Source of the DNA: Aureimonas mangrovi
Lineage (GTDB): Bacteria > Pseudomonadota > Alphaproteobacteria > Rhizobiales > Rhizobiaceae
Assembly (NCBI RefSeq): GCF_014058705.1
Contig: NZ_CP059692.1
Span: 2,671,001 to 2,735,000 of the forward strand
Length of the DNA stretch: 64,000 bases
Reading direction: 5' to 3'
Position numbers and translations under genes: made by a program. The notes below the pieces were generated by a model, which saw only the letters and a list, made by a program, of their open reading frames with translations, ran no database searches and was not told the origin of the DNA. Shown piece after piece: positions 17,349-25,945 of the stretch. How positions within the stretch are numbered: the first letter of the stretch is position 1; every line of letters begins with the position of its first letter.

Positions 17349-18386
17349 TCAGCCCGCCGTGCGGGCCTTGGCGAGCGCGATCGCCTCTTCCAACGTCTCG
17401 GCGTGATCCGCCCCTTCCCAGCGCGTGCCGAACGCGTCCGACAGACCACGGATCTTGCCGTAGGAATTGTCGAGGAAGACGTGCGGCAGGCCCAAAAGCG
17501 TCGACAGGATGTGGACGTGCAGCCTGTCCGTGATCACGAACCGGGCGCGTGACAGCATGGCGATGCCCCGGTCGAAGCGCATCTGCGCCAGCGTCTCTAA
17601 ATAGCGTGTCTCGCGCGCCGGCCGCGACCATTGACGCGGGTCGAGTGTCTTCAGGGCGTCGATCCGCGTCGCCTTCAGCGCATGAGGATAGAGGCCGGGC
17701 TCGTCTACCAGCCAGTCATCCATCTCCCAGCCGGCCGGCAGGTCGGCGGGATCGAGCGCCGCCGTCGAGCGCTCCAGATCGGTGCGCAGGAGAAGAAGCA
17801 CCGGGATCTGCGGCGCCGGCCGTTTCTGCGCGCCGATGCAGAAGGCCATGTCCGGGCAGAGCGCGACCGTGCAGTCGAACCGCTCGCGGGCCAGCGCGAG
17901 GCTCTTCTCGTCGCGCACCAGCAGCGCGAAGGCGCCATGCGCGGCGATCACCCGTGCCGTTCGCTCGATCGCCGCCGGGTCGCGATAGTGGATCGACTGG
18001 GGCAACTGGATGACCGTCCGCCCGGAATAGCGCTCCAGCACCTCTTCGCGGAAGAGCTGGTGCTGCGGCCAGAGATCACCGAAATTTCCCCCACCGTGAA
18101 GAAAGATCGGCCCTTCCGGAACCAAGCGGTCGAGTGTCTGCCAGTCTGCCTCCTGGCGGCAGACATAGGCCGGCATCGCGCCGAGCGCATCGCGCATCCA
18201 GGCGGTCTCGCCGAGCCAGATGGCGCTGTCGCCGACATTGGGATGGTCGGGATAGTCGAGGAGCGCGAAGGGCGTGCCTCGAGCGGCCGCACGCGCGGGG
18301 GCCAGCTTCTCGTCGATCAGGCCGCGCAGCCGGGCGATCAGCGCTTCGTGCGTCTCGCGTTCGATCGTGGACGGAATGGCGCTCAT
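17349..18386 (-). CDS. exoV: Polysaccharide pyruvyl transferase ExoV-like
   Basis: This 345-residue enzyme adds ketal pyruvate from phosphoenolpyruvate to the terminal sugar of the repeat unit. Family signatures: YPDHPNVGDSAIWLGE (near 46), FLHGGGNFGDLWPQHQ (near 96), VIQLPQSIHY, VRDEKSLALA and a C-terminal ITDRLHVHILSTLLGLPHV followed by DNSYGK. The start at 18386 gives a normal N-terminus and overlaps the exoT stop by 4 bases (ATGA). Convergent with exoW. Confidence 0.9.
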   Translation of the reverse strand: MSAIPSTIERETHEALIARLRGLIDEKLAPARAAARGTPFALLDYPDHPNVGDSAIWLGETAWMRDALGAMPAYVCRQEADWQTLDRLVPEGPIFLHGGGNFGDLWPQHQLFREEVLERYSGRTVIQLPQSIHYRDPAAIERTARVIAAHGAFALLVRDEKSLALARERFDCTVALCPDMAFCIGAQKRPAPQIPVLLLLRTDLERSTAALDPADLPAGWEMDDWLVDEPGLYPHALKATRIDALKTLDPRQWSRPARETRYLETLAQMRFDRGIAMLSRARFVITDRLHVHILSTLLGLPHVFLDNSYGKIRGLSDAFGTRWEGADHAETLEEAIALAKARTAG

Positions 18387-19873
18387 GCGGCTCTCTTCTT
18401 CAAGGGCGACATCGACAGCGCCAGGGACAGGAACGGCTTCAGCATCCGCCAGCCGAGGACGAGGATCGCGCCCGCGTAGACGAGGCCGCCGAGCACGACG
18501 CAGACGAGGACCGCCGGCCAGCCTTCGCCGACCTGTGCGGCGATCGGCGCCTTGGCGAAATAGACGGCGACGGCCATCATCAGCGATGCGGCGAAGGGCG
18601 GCCACATCGCCGCGAGCGTCGCCGACGGCATCACGGCGGCATGCTTCTTCAGCGCATATTGCTGGTAGGGCATGGTGAGGTAGGCCCGCGCGACATAGGT
18701 GGCGGCGACCGCGATGAGCCCGTAGGGCACGGCGATCCATGTGAGGATCAACGTCGCGGCGAGTTGCGCCGCGGCCACTGCCAGCACCGACTGCGCGCGG
18801 TCCATCGCCGCGAGGGCGGGCGTTGCGAAGAAGTTCATCACGAAGGGCACGGCCATCAGGACGAGCACCGCCGCGATGTCGCCCGAGCCTTCCCACTGTG
18901 CGCCGAACAGGAGGGGGATCATTTCGTCCGACAGCGCCCCGAAGCCGAAGAGCAGCGGGAAGGTCGCGAGCGCCGCGGCGCCGACGATGCGGTTGTAGGC
19001 GACCTGGAAGCGCTCCGGCTGCTCCTGCAGGCGCGACAGCGTGACCAGCGAGACGCTGCCGATCGGCTGCAGCGCCGCCTGCCCGATCAGCTCGATCATC
19101 CGCCAGGCGATCCGATAGCGCCCGACCTCGACCGGCCCGTACCAGCGCGAGATGAAGATGTCCTGGACACGCGCGAGCATCATCCAGAGGACCTGCGTGA
19201 CGACCATCGAGGCGCTGAACAGGAACACCGAGCGGAAGCGCGCGATGCTGAAGCGCAGGTGCGGGCGCCAGCGATAGGCATGCCACGCGAGCGCCACGGT
19301 GACGACGGCGTTCACCGCCGCCTGCACCACCAGTGCGTAGACGCCCCAGCCGGCGAAGGCGGCCGCGATGGCGGCGGCGCCCGAAAGCACGCTGCCGGCG
19401 ATGGCCTGTGTTGCGAGCTTCCTGTGGCCGAAGTCCCGCGCGAGCCGCGCATTGTGGATGACGGCGAGCGCGGAGAGCGGCAGGACAGGAGCGAGCCAGC
19501 GCAGGATTTCGGCCACCGCCGGATCGTTGACGAAGGTGCCGTAGGCAGGCGCGGCGAAGAAGACGATGGCCGCGACGGCCGTAGAGAATCCAAGCGTCGA
19601 CCAGAAGGCGGTGTCGGCCAGTTCCTCGTCGAGCGTGAGCTGTCGCGTCACCGCGTCGCCCATCCCCGCATAGGCGAGGATGCGGCCGATCTCGACGAAC
19701 AGGCTCGCGAGCGCGAAGGTGCCGAATTCGGCCGGCCCGAGAATGCGCGCCAGCACCACGAAGATGACGAAGGTCGCGAGCGTCGTCGATGAGACGCGCA
19801 GCACCGACCACAACGCCGCGAACGCCGTCTTGGTCTTCAACTCGTGCGTCTCGTTGCGGACTTCCGTCGTCAT
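18383..19873 (-). CDS. exoT: Polysaccharide flippase ExoT-like (Wzx)
   Basis: Integral membrane protein of 496 residues with about 12-14 hydrophobic segments, of the oligosaccharide flippase (MOP) superfamily. It starts with a cytoplasmic segment and WSVLRVSSTTLATFVIFVVL, then ILGPAEFGTFALASLFVEIG, a pattern common to Wzx and ExoT proteins. Its likely role is to flip the lipid-linked repeat unit across the inner membrane. The start at 19873 (MTTEVRNE) follows relatives better than 19942. It lies between exoV (4-base overlap) and the exoH-like gene (10 bp). Confidence 0.87.
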   Translation of the reverse strand: MTTEVRNETHELKTKTAFAALWSVLRVSSTTLATFVIFVVLARILGPAEFGTFALASLFVEIGRILAYAGMGDAVTRQLTLDEELADTAFWSTLGFSTAVAAIVFFAAPAYGTFVNDPAVAEILRWLAPVLPLSALAVIHNARLARDFGHRKLATQAIAGSVLSGAAAIAAAFAGWGVYALVVQAAVNAVVTVALAWHAYRWRPHLRFSIARFRSVFLFSASMVVTQVLWMMLARVQDIFISRWYGPVEVGRYRIAWRMIELIGQAALQPIGSVSLVTLSRLQEQPERFQVAYNRIVGAAALATFPLLFGFGALSDEMIPLLFGAQWEGSGDIAAVLVLMAVPFVMNFFATPALAAMDRAQSVLAVAAAQLAATLILTWIAVPYGLIAVAATYVARAYLTMPYQQYALKKHAAVMPSATLAAMWPPFAASLMMAVAVYFAKAPIAAQVGEGWPAVLVCVVLGGLVYAGAILVLGWRMLKPFLSLALSMSPLKKRAA

Positions 19874-19883
19874 CGTCCGTCCG

Positions 19884-21035
19884 TCATGCCGTGCGCGGCA
19901 CCCGCTCGGCCGCGCGCGCCTTGCCCTTACCGCTCCGCGCACCGAGCGCGACGGCGAGCACGCCGGGCATTACCGCGCCCAGGATCGCGTGGAGCGCCAG
20001 GAGAAGCACGACGGTCACGGGGACCGAGAGGAGGTAGAAGAGCGGGTAGGACGTGCCGGTCTTCATCCAGACCATGAACAGGACCACCAGCGCGGGAGCG
20101 TGGGTGCAGAACAGCCAGAAGGCCTTCGAGCCGTTGCGCGCGACGAACTGTCCCGCCGGCAGGCGCACGAGGCACGCGGAGAGAATCCAGACGGAGACGC
20201 AGATCGCCACCTGGGCGGCGAGAAGGACGCCATATCGGCCGGCCTGTCCGAGGGGAGCGGCGGGCGCCATAGCCCAGGCCATGACGAGGCCACCGACCGC
20301 GCAGACGAGGATAGCCGGCGCGACATGTCCGTCGAGACGCGTCAGGTCCGCCTTGCGTAGACCGAGGAGAAGCCCGGCGAACAGAAAAAGTGGGATGCTG
20401 GGGCGGAAGATGACGAGAGCCTGGAGCTCTCCCCAGACGGGCACCTGCCGACCGAGCACCACCATGAAGACGAGAAAGGCGAGCGTCGGCCAAGGGGCCC
20501 TGCGCGCTCCGATGAAGAGGAGCGGCGCAAGGATCATGCAGACCACCATGTCGCGCAGGAAATACAGGGGTTCGTTGATCGGGTAGTCGGTGAGGCCGAA
20601 GGCGTAATTGATCTTCTCGCCGACGCTTGCGCCGGCGACGTCGTGCCAGAAGGTCCCGCCGCCTGCGAGTTGCATGGCGTAGACGGCCAGAAAGGTGCCG
20701 ACGTTGAAGATCAGGAACGGCACGAGCAGCGTGCCGGCCTTCTTTCTCAGGAGATCGCCATAGGGCTTCGACATCTGCCGCGCGAGCAGAAAGCCCGAGA
20801 TGACCGAGAGCGCCGGCACGCCGGCCCTGAAGAGCCCGTCACGCAGGTAGATCATGAGATATTCAAAGCTGCCGCCCGTTCCGGCATAGGGCTCGTACTG
20901 CGCCGTGAACGGAATGTGGACGAACATGATCCCGACGATGAGGACGAGCCGCAGGAAGTCGATGCGGGCAGAGATGTCGCCGGCGGCGGCAGGCAACGGC
21001 GGACGGACGTCCGGGGTGGGTCGCGCTTGCGTCAC
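19884..21035 (-). CDS. exoH: Acyltransferase-3 family protein, ExoH-like
   Basis: A polytopic membrane acyltransferase of 383 residues with about 10 hydrophobic segments. N-terminal features typical of the family are RIDFLRLVLIVGIMFVHIPF (conserved R and H) and GVPALSVISGFLLAR. Such enzymes move succinyl or acetyl groups onto sugars; ExoH succinylates and ExoZ acetylates succinoglycan. I favour ExoH from the neighbouring gene set, but the acyl group cannot be read from sequence and ExoZ is the alternative. Codirectional with exoT and exoV; exoN is 102 bp upstream. Confidence 0.78.
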   Translation of the reverse strand: MTQARPTPDVRPPLPAAAGDISARIDFLRLVLIVGIMFVHIPFTAQYEPYAGTGGSFEYLMIYLRDGLFRAGVPALSVISGFLLARQMSKPYGDLLRKKAGTLLVPFLIFNVGTFLAVYAMQLAGGGTFWHDVAGASVGEKINYAFGLTDYPINEPLYFLRDMVVCMILAPLLFIGARRAPWPTLAFLVFMVVLGRQVPVWGELQALVIFRPSIPLFLFAGLLLGLRKADLTRLDGHVAPAILVCAVGGLVMAWAMAPAAPLGQAGRYGVLLAAQVAICVSVWILSACLVRLPAGQFVARNGSKAFWLFCTHAPALVVLFMVWMKTGTSYPLFYLLSVPVTVVLLLALHAILGAVMPGVLAVALGARSGKGKARAAERVPRTA

Positions 21036-21091
21036 GGATGTCTCCTCGCGCTTGCGGGAGGTCGGCTCCGTCGGCCGGCCCTTCGAAGGTA

Positions 21092-21116
21092 CCGGGCGGC
21101 GCCATGCACCGCCCGG
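21092..21116 (-). terminator. Hairpin between exoN and exoH-like
   Basis: An 8-bp perfect stem (CCGGGCGG / CCGCCCGG, 9-nt loop) follows the exoN stop on the minus strand. There is no U-run, so it may only partly separate the two genes. Confidence 0.35.
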
Positions 21117-21137
21117 CCGTTCTCTCCTCGCGCGGTG

Positions 21138-22040
21138 CTACTCGGCGGCCGCGGCGAACTTCGGCTCGACGTTTTCGATGAGTTCCTGAAGGTTGTCGTA
21201 GACCTTCTCGCGGATGTCGGGGCGCCAGAGGGCGAAGGCGACGTTGGCCTCGATGAAGCCCTCCTTGGAGCCGCAGTCGAAGGTGCGGCCGGTGAAGTGG
21301 TAGCCGTAGAAGTCCTGCCGGGCGGCGAGCTTGAGCATCCCGTCGGTCAGCTGGATCTCGTTGCCCGCGCCCTTCTCCTGCGTCTCCAGGATGTCGAAGA
21401 TCTCCGGCTGCAGGATGTAGCGGCCCGAGATGAAGAAGTTCGACGGCGCCTCGGCCGCCTTCGGCTTCTCCACCATGCCGTCGATGCGAAAGCCGGTGCC
21501 CACGTCCTCGGCCCGCCCCACGATGCCGTATTTGTGCGTCTCGGCCGGGTCGCACTGTTCCACCGACAGGATGTTGCCGCCCGTCTCCTCGTAGAGCTCC
21601 ACCATCTTCTTCATGCAGCCCTGCTCGGCCTGCATGATCATGTCGGGCAGGAGCAGCGCGAAGGGCTCGCCCCCGACGAGATCGCGCGCACACCACACCG
21701 CATGGCCGAGGCCGAGCGGCGCCTGCTGGCGCGTGAAGCTCGCCGTGCCCGGCTTGGGCTGCAGCGAATCCAGAAGCGAGAGCTCGGCCTCCTTGCCGCG
21801 CTCGGTGAGCGTGTTCACCAGTTCGACCTGAATGTCGAAATAGTCCTCGATGACGCCCTTGTTGCGCCCGGTCACGAAGATCAGGTGCTCGATCCCCGCC
21901 TGACGAGCCTCGTCAACCACGTACTGGATCACCGGACGGTCCACCACCGTCAGCATCTCCTTCGGAATCGCCTTCGTGGCTGGAAGGAACCGCGTCCCCA
22001 GACCGGCCACCGGAAACACTGCCTTGCGAATCTTGCGCAT
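21138..22040 (-). CDS. exoN: UTP-glucose-1-phosphate uridylyltransferase (ExoN/GalU)
   Basis: This 300-residue enzyme makes UDP-glucose from UTP and glucose-1-phosphate, the donor for all glucose in the repeat unit. Signature motifs: [20 protein letters not shown] with the downstream lysine in PKEMLTVVD, the substrate site [29 protein letters not shown], and [15 protein letters not shown]. It starts at ATG 22040. A separate galU elsewhere in the genome is common; location in the exo locus makes exoN the better symbol. Its promoter faces the AT-rich region 22041-22416. Confidence 0.93.
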   Translation of the reverse strand: MRKIRKAVFPVAGLGTRFLPATKAIPKEMLTVVDRPVIQYVVDEARQAGIEHLIFVTGRNKGVIEDYFDIQVELVNTLTERGKEAELSLLDSLQPKPGTASFTRQQAPLGLGHAVWCARDLVGGEPFALLLPDMIMQAEQGCMKKMVELYEETGGNILSVEQCDPAETHKYGIVGRAEDVGTGFRIDGMVEKPKAAEAPSNFFISGRYILQPEIFDILETQEKGAGNEIQLTDGMLKLAARQDFYGYHFTGRTFDCGSKEGFIEANVAFALWRPDIREKVYDNLQELIENVEPKFAAAAE

Positions 22041-22416
22041 TGAAACCCCTCAGAACGCTCGAAGCTGCACCGTCACCATGGGTGCATCGCAATATCACGA
22101 TTTTGTGGCCGCGAGAACCGCAGACAAGTCCATCCAAGTGATTCGCTTATCATCGCGTAAGTTGAATGAAGCCTGAGCAAGATGACGACAAAGTCATGAC
22201 AACAGAAGGTCGACTGCCGAACGTCTGTGCAATTTAAATATTCTGCTAATAATTTTCTGACGATTTCAGCGCCATGCCGCAGTGCGACAAAAGATTCTCA
22301 AGACAAACGTACTCAAACTCTGCTGAATAGAGCGAGGGTGGCCGGTGCCGCCCCGCAACCGACGGAGACGGGGCTGGATTGCTCTGTGCGACGGTTGGTC
22401 AATGGGACGGTGAATA
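22041..22416. other. AT-rich region upstream of exoN
   Basis: A 376-bp gap shared by exoN (minus) and the small plus-strand gene at 22417. It is AT-rich, especially at 22225-22262, and carries an ATGAC...GTCAT dyad (22182-22197) and the block ATCACGATTTTGTGG around 22094-22108, which resembles the complement of a block upstream of exoY. Promoters for both genes are expected here. Confidence 0.5.
22182..22197. promoter_or_regulatory. ATGAC-N6-GTCAT dyad upstream of exoN
   Basis: Five-base arms around 6 bases, 142 bp upstream of exoN. The arms match the core of the perfect dyad upstream of exoY. Confidence 0.4.
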
Positions 22417-22581
22417 ATGGATCTCTCGACAAAGACACCTCCTTATATCGACGAAACGGCGCGCCGTGACGAGCGCGTCGAACGCTCCAAACGGCCGTTG
22501 AACGCCGTTCGCGGACTGGTCATCGGCGCGGCGATTTGCTTGGTCTTCTGGGTCGGGGTGGCACTCTACTTCTTCCGCTAG
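22417..22581 (+). CDS. Small single-pass membrane protein (54 residues)
   Basis: An open frame of 54 codons with good local structure: a charged N-terminal half (ETARRDERVERSKRPLNAVR) followed by one clear membrane helix (GLVIGAAICLVFWVGVALYF) and a final R. By the positive-inside rule the N-terminus should be cytoplasmic. It begins with ATG and stops at TAG 22579-22581. It resembles no named protein I can cite. Its position among exo genes recalls small regulators such as ExoX (about 98 residues, membrane), which damp EPS production, but there is no visible sequence likeness. A weak GGGACGG lies upstream of the start. Confidence 0.6.
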   Translation: MDLSTKTPPYIDETARRDERVERSKRPLNAVRGLVIGAAICLVFWVGVALYFFR

Positions 22582-23006
22582 ACGTTCGGAAAGAGCGCCG
22601 CGCCGATCATGCCCCTAGGGGACGTCACCACGCTCACAGGTTGATTTCAATCGATTTTTGTAGCCGTTTCGGGCGGTCTATTTTTCTTTCGCACATCTCG
22701 CCCCGCCGTCCCCCGCCGCCGCGCGAGACGTTTTTCGGCGCTCCGGCGAAATTGATGCAGCTCCATAAAACGTAGACGTTGCAAAGACTTGTGAGCTGCG
22801 GCGCACAGGCACGACCGCTGCGCACCGACTCGCGATTTCGCGAGAGGGTCGAAATTTGGCCCCGAACTGCCAGAATGTTCGCGTCACCTTCACGCCGGCG
22901 TGTTTCTTCGTCGTGGAGTTTCGCTGACGGTCGCCTCATCAGGTTTCCGTCTATCCGGCAGATGCTCTCTGGGAGGAGGAGCGGCCATCCGAGAGGTTCG
23001 CTTTTC
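22582..23006. other. Intergenic region before exoU-like gene
   Basis: This 425-bp stretch includes a pyrimidine-rich segment at 22645-22700 and an AT-rich part around 22750-22790, compatible with a promoter for the long exoU-to-exoP block. The open frame running through it from 22779 is an upstream extension of the glycosyltransferase and lacks a good start. No terminator is obvious after the small gene. Confidence 0.4.
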
Positions 23007-24065
23007 GTGGCACCTTCCGTCTGCGTGATCATCGCGGCCAAGGATTCCGCCCTGACCATCGGGGCGGCCGTCGCATCGGCCCTGCGAGAGAGTGAGGTCG
23101 CCCGCCTCGTCGTCGTCGACGACGGATCGAGCGACGACACCGCGACCGTCGCCGCGCAGAGCGACGACGGCTCCGGCCGCCTCGAGTTGATCCGCCTCGC
23201 CGAAAACCGCGGCCCATCGTTTGCCCGCAACCGGGCGCTGGAGCGCTGCCGCGAGGACTTTGTCGCCATCCTCGATGCCGACGACCGCTTCCTGCCGGGC
23301 CGTTTCGCGCGCCTGTTCACGGATGCGGACTGGGACATGGCGGCGGACAACATCGCCTTTCTGGACGAGAACGCGAGCGGCGACCTCGAGGCCCGGATCG
23401 CGGCTTTGCCTTCATGCGCGCCTGCGGGCGGTGCCTCGTCCTTCGTCAGCACGCAGGCCTTCATCGAGGGCAATCTCAGCCTTCGCGGCCGGCCTCGCGG
23501 CGAACTCGGCTTCCTCAAGCCGGTGATCCGCCGCTCGATCCTGCCGGCAGACGGGCCCGTCTATGACGAGGCGATGCGGCTCGGCGAGGATTACGACCTT
23601 TATGCGCGGCTGCTCCTGGCCGGCGCGCGGTTCCGGATCGTGCCGGGCTGCGGTTATGTCGCGATGGTGCGGGGCAACTCGCTGAGCGGCCGCCATTCGA
23701 CGCAGGACCTCGCGCTGTTCATGGAGGCCGACACTCGGCTTCTGACGCGCAGCGACCTTTCTGCCGGCGTGCGCGCGGCACTTCGCGCACATGAACGCCA
23801 GACCCGTGCGCGGCTCGATCTGCGGCGCTTCCTCGATGCCAAGAAGGCTGCGGGTCTCCCCTCTGCTGCGGTCGCGCTCCTGCGCGAGCCCGGCGCCTGG
23901 GCCGCCGTTGCCGGAGGGATCGCGCGAGACAAGGCCGCCGCGCTGCGCGCGCGTCTCGTCCCGCCACCGCCGGTCTCGCCGGAGCCGCGCTTCCTCTTTT
24001 CCACGAGCGACGCGGCCGAAACCGCCGACGCTCCTCTCAAACCAGGGAAGGCTGCCTCGTGGTGA
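23007..24065 (+). CDS. exoU: Family 2 glycosyltransferase, ExoU-like
   Basis: A GT-A glycosyltransferase of about 352 residues. Motifs: VCVIIAAKDSALTIGAAVAS, LVVVDDGSSDDT, NRGPSFARNRALE, the metal site ILDADDRFLPGRF, and GFLKPVIRRSIL with RLGEDYDLYARLL as the catalytic-base region. It is clearly a paralogue of the ExoO-like gene at 28981 (shared LKPV-RR and GEDY segments); in S. meliloti ExoO and ExoU are likewise related beta-1,6-glucosyltransferases, so ExoU is the best assignment. GTG at 23007 with GAGAGG 10 bases upstream is preferred over ATG at 22962. A proline-rich tail overlaps the galE start. Confidence 0.75.
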   Translation: MAPSVCVIIAAKDSALTIGAAVASALRESEVARLVVVDDGSSDDTATVAAQSDDGSGRLELIRLAENRGPSFARNRALERCREDFVAILDADDRFLPGRFARLFTDADWDMAADNIAFLDENASGDLEARIAALPSCAPAGGASSFVSTQAFIEGNLSLRGRPRGELGFLKPVIRRSILPADGPVYDEAMRLGEDYDLYARLLLAGARFRIVPGCGYVAMVRGNSLSGRHSTQDLALFMEADTRLLTRSDLSAGVRAALRAHERQTRARLDLRRFLDAKKAAGLPSAAVALLREPGAWAAVAGGIARDKAAALRARLVPPPPVSPEPRFLFSTSDAAETADAPLKPGKAASW

Positions 24066-25033
24066 ACATTCTCGTCGTCGGCGGCGCCGGCTATATCGGC
24101 TCGCACACCTGCCTCGACCTCGCGTCGAAGGGCTTCACGCCGATCGTCTACGACAATCTCTCACGCGGCCATGCCGAGTTCGTGCAGTGGGGGCCGCTCG
24201 AGGAGGGCTCGCTCGCCGACGGGGCGCGCCTCGATGCCGTCTTCGAAAAATACCAGCCCGCGGCCATCGTCCATTTCGCGGCGCTGATCGAGGTGGGTGA
24301 ATCTACGAAGGACCCGCTCGCCTTCTTCGACAACAACGTCGCCGGCACGATCTCGCTCCTGCAGGCCGCAGGCCGCGCCGGCTGCGACAAGCTCGTCTTC
24401 TCCTCGACCTGCGCAACCTACGGCGATCCGGTCTCGGTGCCGATGGACGAGACACACCGCCAGGCGCCGCTCAACCCCTACGGCCACTCGAAGTTGATGG
24501 TCGAGCTGATGCTGCGCGACCTTACAGCCCATCGCGGGCTGAACGCCGTGACGCTGCGCTATTTCAACGCCGCGGGCGCCGATCCCGAAGGGCGCATCGG
24601 CGAGCGTCACGAGCCCGAGACCCACGCGATCCCGCTCGCCATCGAGGCCGCGCTGGGCCGGCGCGCCGACTTCAAGATCTTCGGCACCGACTACGACACG
24701 CGCGACGGCACCTGCATCCGCGACTTCATTCACGTCATGGACCTCGCCGACGCCCATTCGCGCGCTGTCCGGTACCTGATCGACGGCGGCAAGAGCACGG
24801 CACTGAACCTCGGCACGGGGCACGGCACCACGGTGCGCGAGCTCCTCGGCGAGATCGGGACCGTCGCCGGCCGCCCGGTGAACGCCATCGAAACCGGCCG
24901 CCGTCCGGGCGATGCCCCCGCACTCGTCGCCGACAACAGCCTCGCGCGGCAAACGCTCGGCTGGCAGATCCGCCACGATCTGTCCTCCATCGTGAACACC
25001 GCCTGGCGCTGGCACGCGGCCAGCAACGCATGA
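24059..25033 (+). CDS. exoB: UDP-glucose 4-epimerase (ExoB/GalE)
   Basis: Extended short-chain dehydrogenase of 324 residues interconverting UDP-glucose and UDP-galactose, giving the galactose used by ExoY. NAD site GGAGYIGSHTCLDLASKG at the N-terminus, catalytic serine/threonine in SSTCATYGDP, Y-x-x-x-K as YGHSKLMVE, then RYFNAAGADPEGRIGE and the substrate region typical of GalE. Tandem GTG codons at 24059 and 24062 form the start. Overlaps the exoU-like stop; exoK follows. Confidence 0.93.
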   Translation: MVNILVVGGAGYIGSHTCLDLASKGFTPIVYDNLSRGHAEFVQWGPLEEGSLADGARLDAVFEKYQPAAIVHFAALIEVGESTKDPLAFFDNNVAGTISLLQAAGRAGCDKLVFSSTCATYGDPVSVPMDETHRQAPLNPYGHSKLMVELMLRDLTAHRGLNAVTLRYFNAAGADPEGRIGERHEPETHAIPLAIEAALGRRADFKIFGTDYDTRDGTCIRDFIHVMDLADAHSRAVRYLIDGGKSTALNLGTGHGTTVRELLGEIGTVAGRPVNAIETGRRPGDAPALVADNSLARQTLGWQIRHDLSSIVNTAWRWHAASNA

Positions 25034-25062
25034 CGCATCAGCCGAACCAAGGAGAACTCACC

Positions 25063-25851
25063 GTGACCCACGTTCGATCGCTCGCCCTTTCTGCCCTCGC
25101 CTTCTCGATGTGCGCGACCGCCGCGCTCGCGCAGGAGCGGCAGGGCACCTCTTTTGTCGAGGAGTTCGACGCAGGGCTCGACCGCTCCTTCTGGTACATC
25201 TCCGACGGCTGGACGAACGGCGCCCACCAGAACTGCGGCTGGGGCAGAGAGGAGGTGTCGGTGCGCGACGGCAAGCTGATCCTCGGCTTCTCCAGGAACG
25301 AAAAGGCCGGCGAGTCCTATCGCTGCGGCGAGGTGCAGACCGTGCCCGTCTTCGGTCAGGGTACCTACGAGACGCGGGTGAAGACACCGGCCGGCTCGGG
25401 CCTGAACGCCAACATGTTCACCTATATCGGCGAGGTCCACGGCAAGCCGCACGACGAGATCGATTTCGAGTTCCTCCTGAAGGACACCAGCCAGGTGCAG
25501 CTCAACGTCTACAAGGATGGCGTCGGCAACAACGAGCATCTCACGCCGCTGACACCCGCCTCGGACGAAGCGTTCCGCGACTACGCCTTCGTCTGGGGAC
25601 CGGACTCGATCGAGTGGTACATCGACGGCGAACTCGTCCACCGCCTCGACGATCCCTCGAAGCTGCCAGGCAACGATACCAAGATCTATCTGAGCCTATG
25701 GAGCACCGACACGCTCACCTCCTGGCTCGGCCCTTTCGAGGAGCCTGACGGCCCGCTGGAAATGGAGGTCGAGCGGGTCTCGTTCACCGCTCTCGGCGAC
25801 GAATGCCAGTATCCCGATTCGCTCGTCTGCAAACAGGCACCGGGCGAGTGA
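25063..25851 (+). CDS. exoK: Secreted GH16 endo-beta-glycanase ExoK-like
   Basis: A glycoside hydrolase family 16 enzyme of 262 residues that cleaves nascent beta-glucan-type exopolysaccharide, as ExoK does for succinoglycan. Signal peptide about 1-24 (SLALSALAFSMCATAALAQ). The catalytic motif is HDEIDFEFL with E132 (nucleophile), D134 and E136 (acid/base). Upstream aromatic sugar-binding residues sit in WTNGAHQNCGWGREE. GTG 25063 is chosen because AAGGAGA lies 7 bases upstream; the frame from 25030 adds 11 residues before the signal peptide. Confidence 0.92.
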   Translation: MTHVRSLALSALAFSMCATAALAQERQGTSFVEEFDAGLDRSFWYISDGWTNGAHQNCGWGREEVSVRDGKLILGFSRNEKAGESYRCGEVQTVPVFGQGTYETRVKTPAGSGLNANMFTYIGEVHGKPHDEIDFEFLLKDTSQVQLNVYKDGVGNNEHLTPLTPASDEAFRDYAFVWGPDSIEWYIDGELVHRLDDPSKLPGNDTKIYLSLWSTDTLTSWLGPFEEPDGPLEMEVERVSFTALGDECQYPDSLVCKQAPGE

Positions 25852-25945
25852 AGACGCTGGCGCGCGGCCTCTGCCCTTGCGGCATGTTGCAACGCAGCAT
25901 GCCGCTCGATAGCCTGCGGCCGGGAGCAGGAGCGGGTTCGCATCG

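Noticed and set aside
18134-19792. 552-residue plus frame over exoV/exoT
   Set aside because: Antisense shadow, Arg/Glu/Asp repeats and no motifs.
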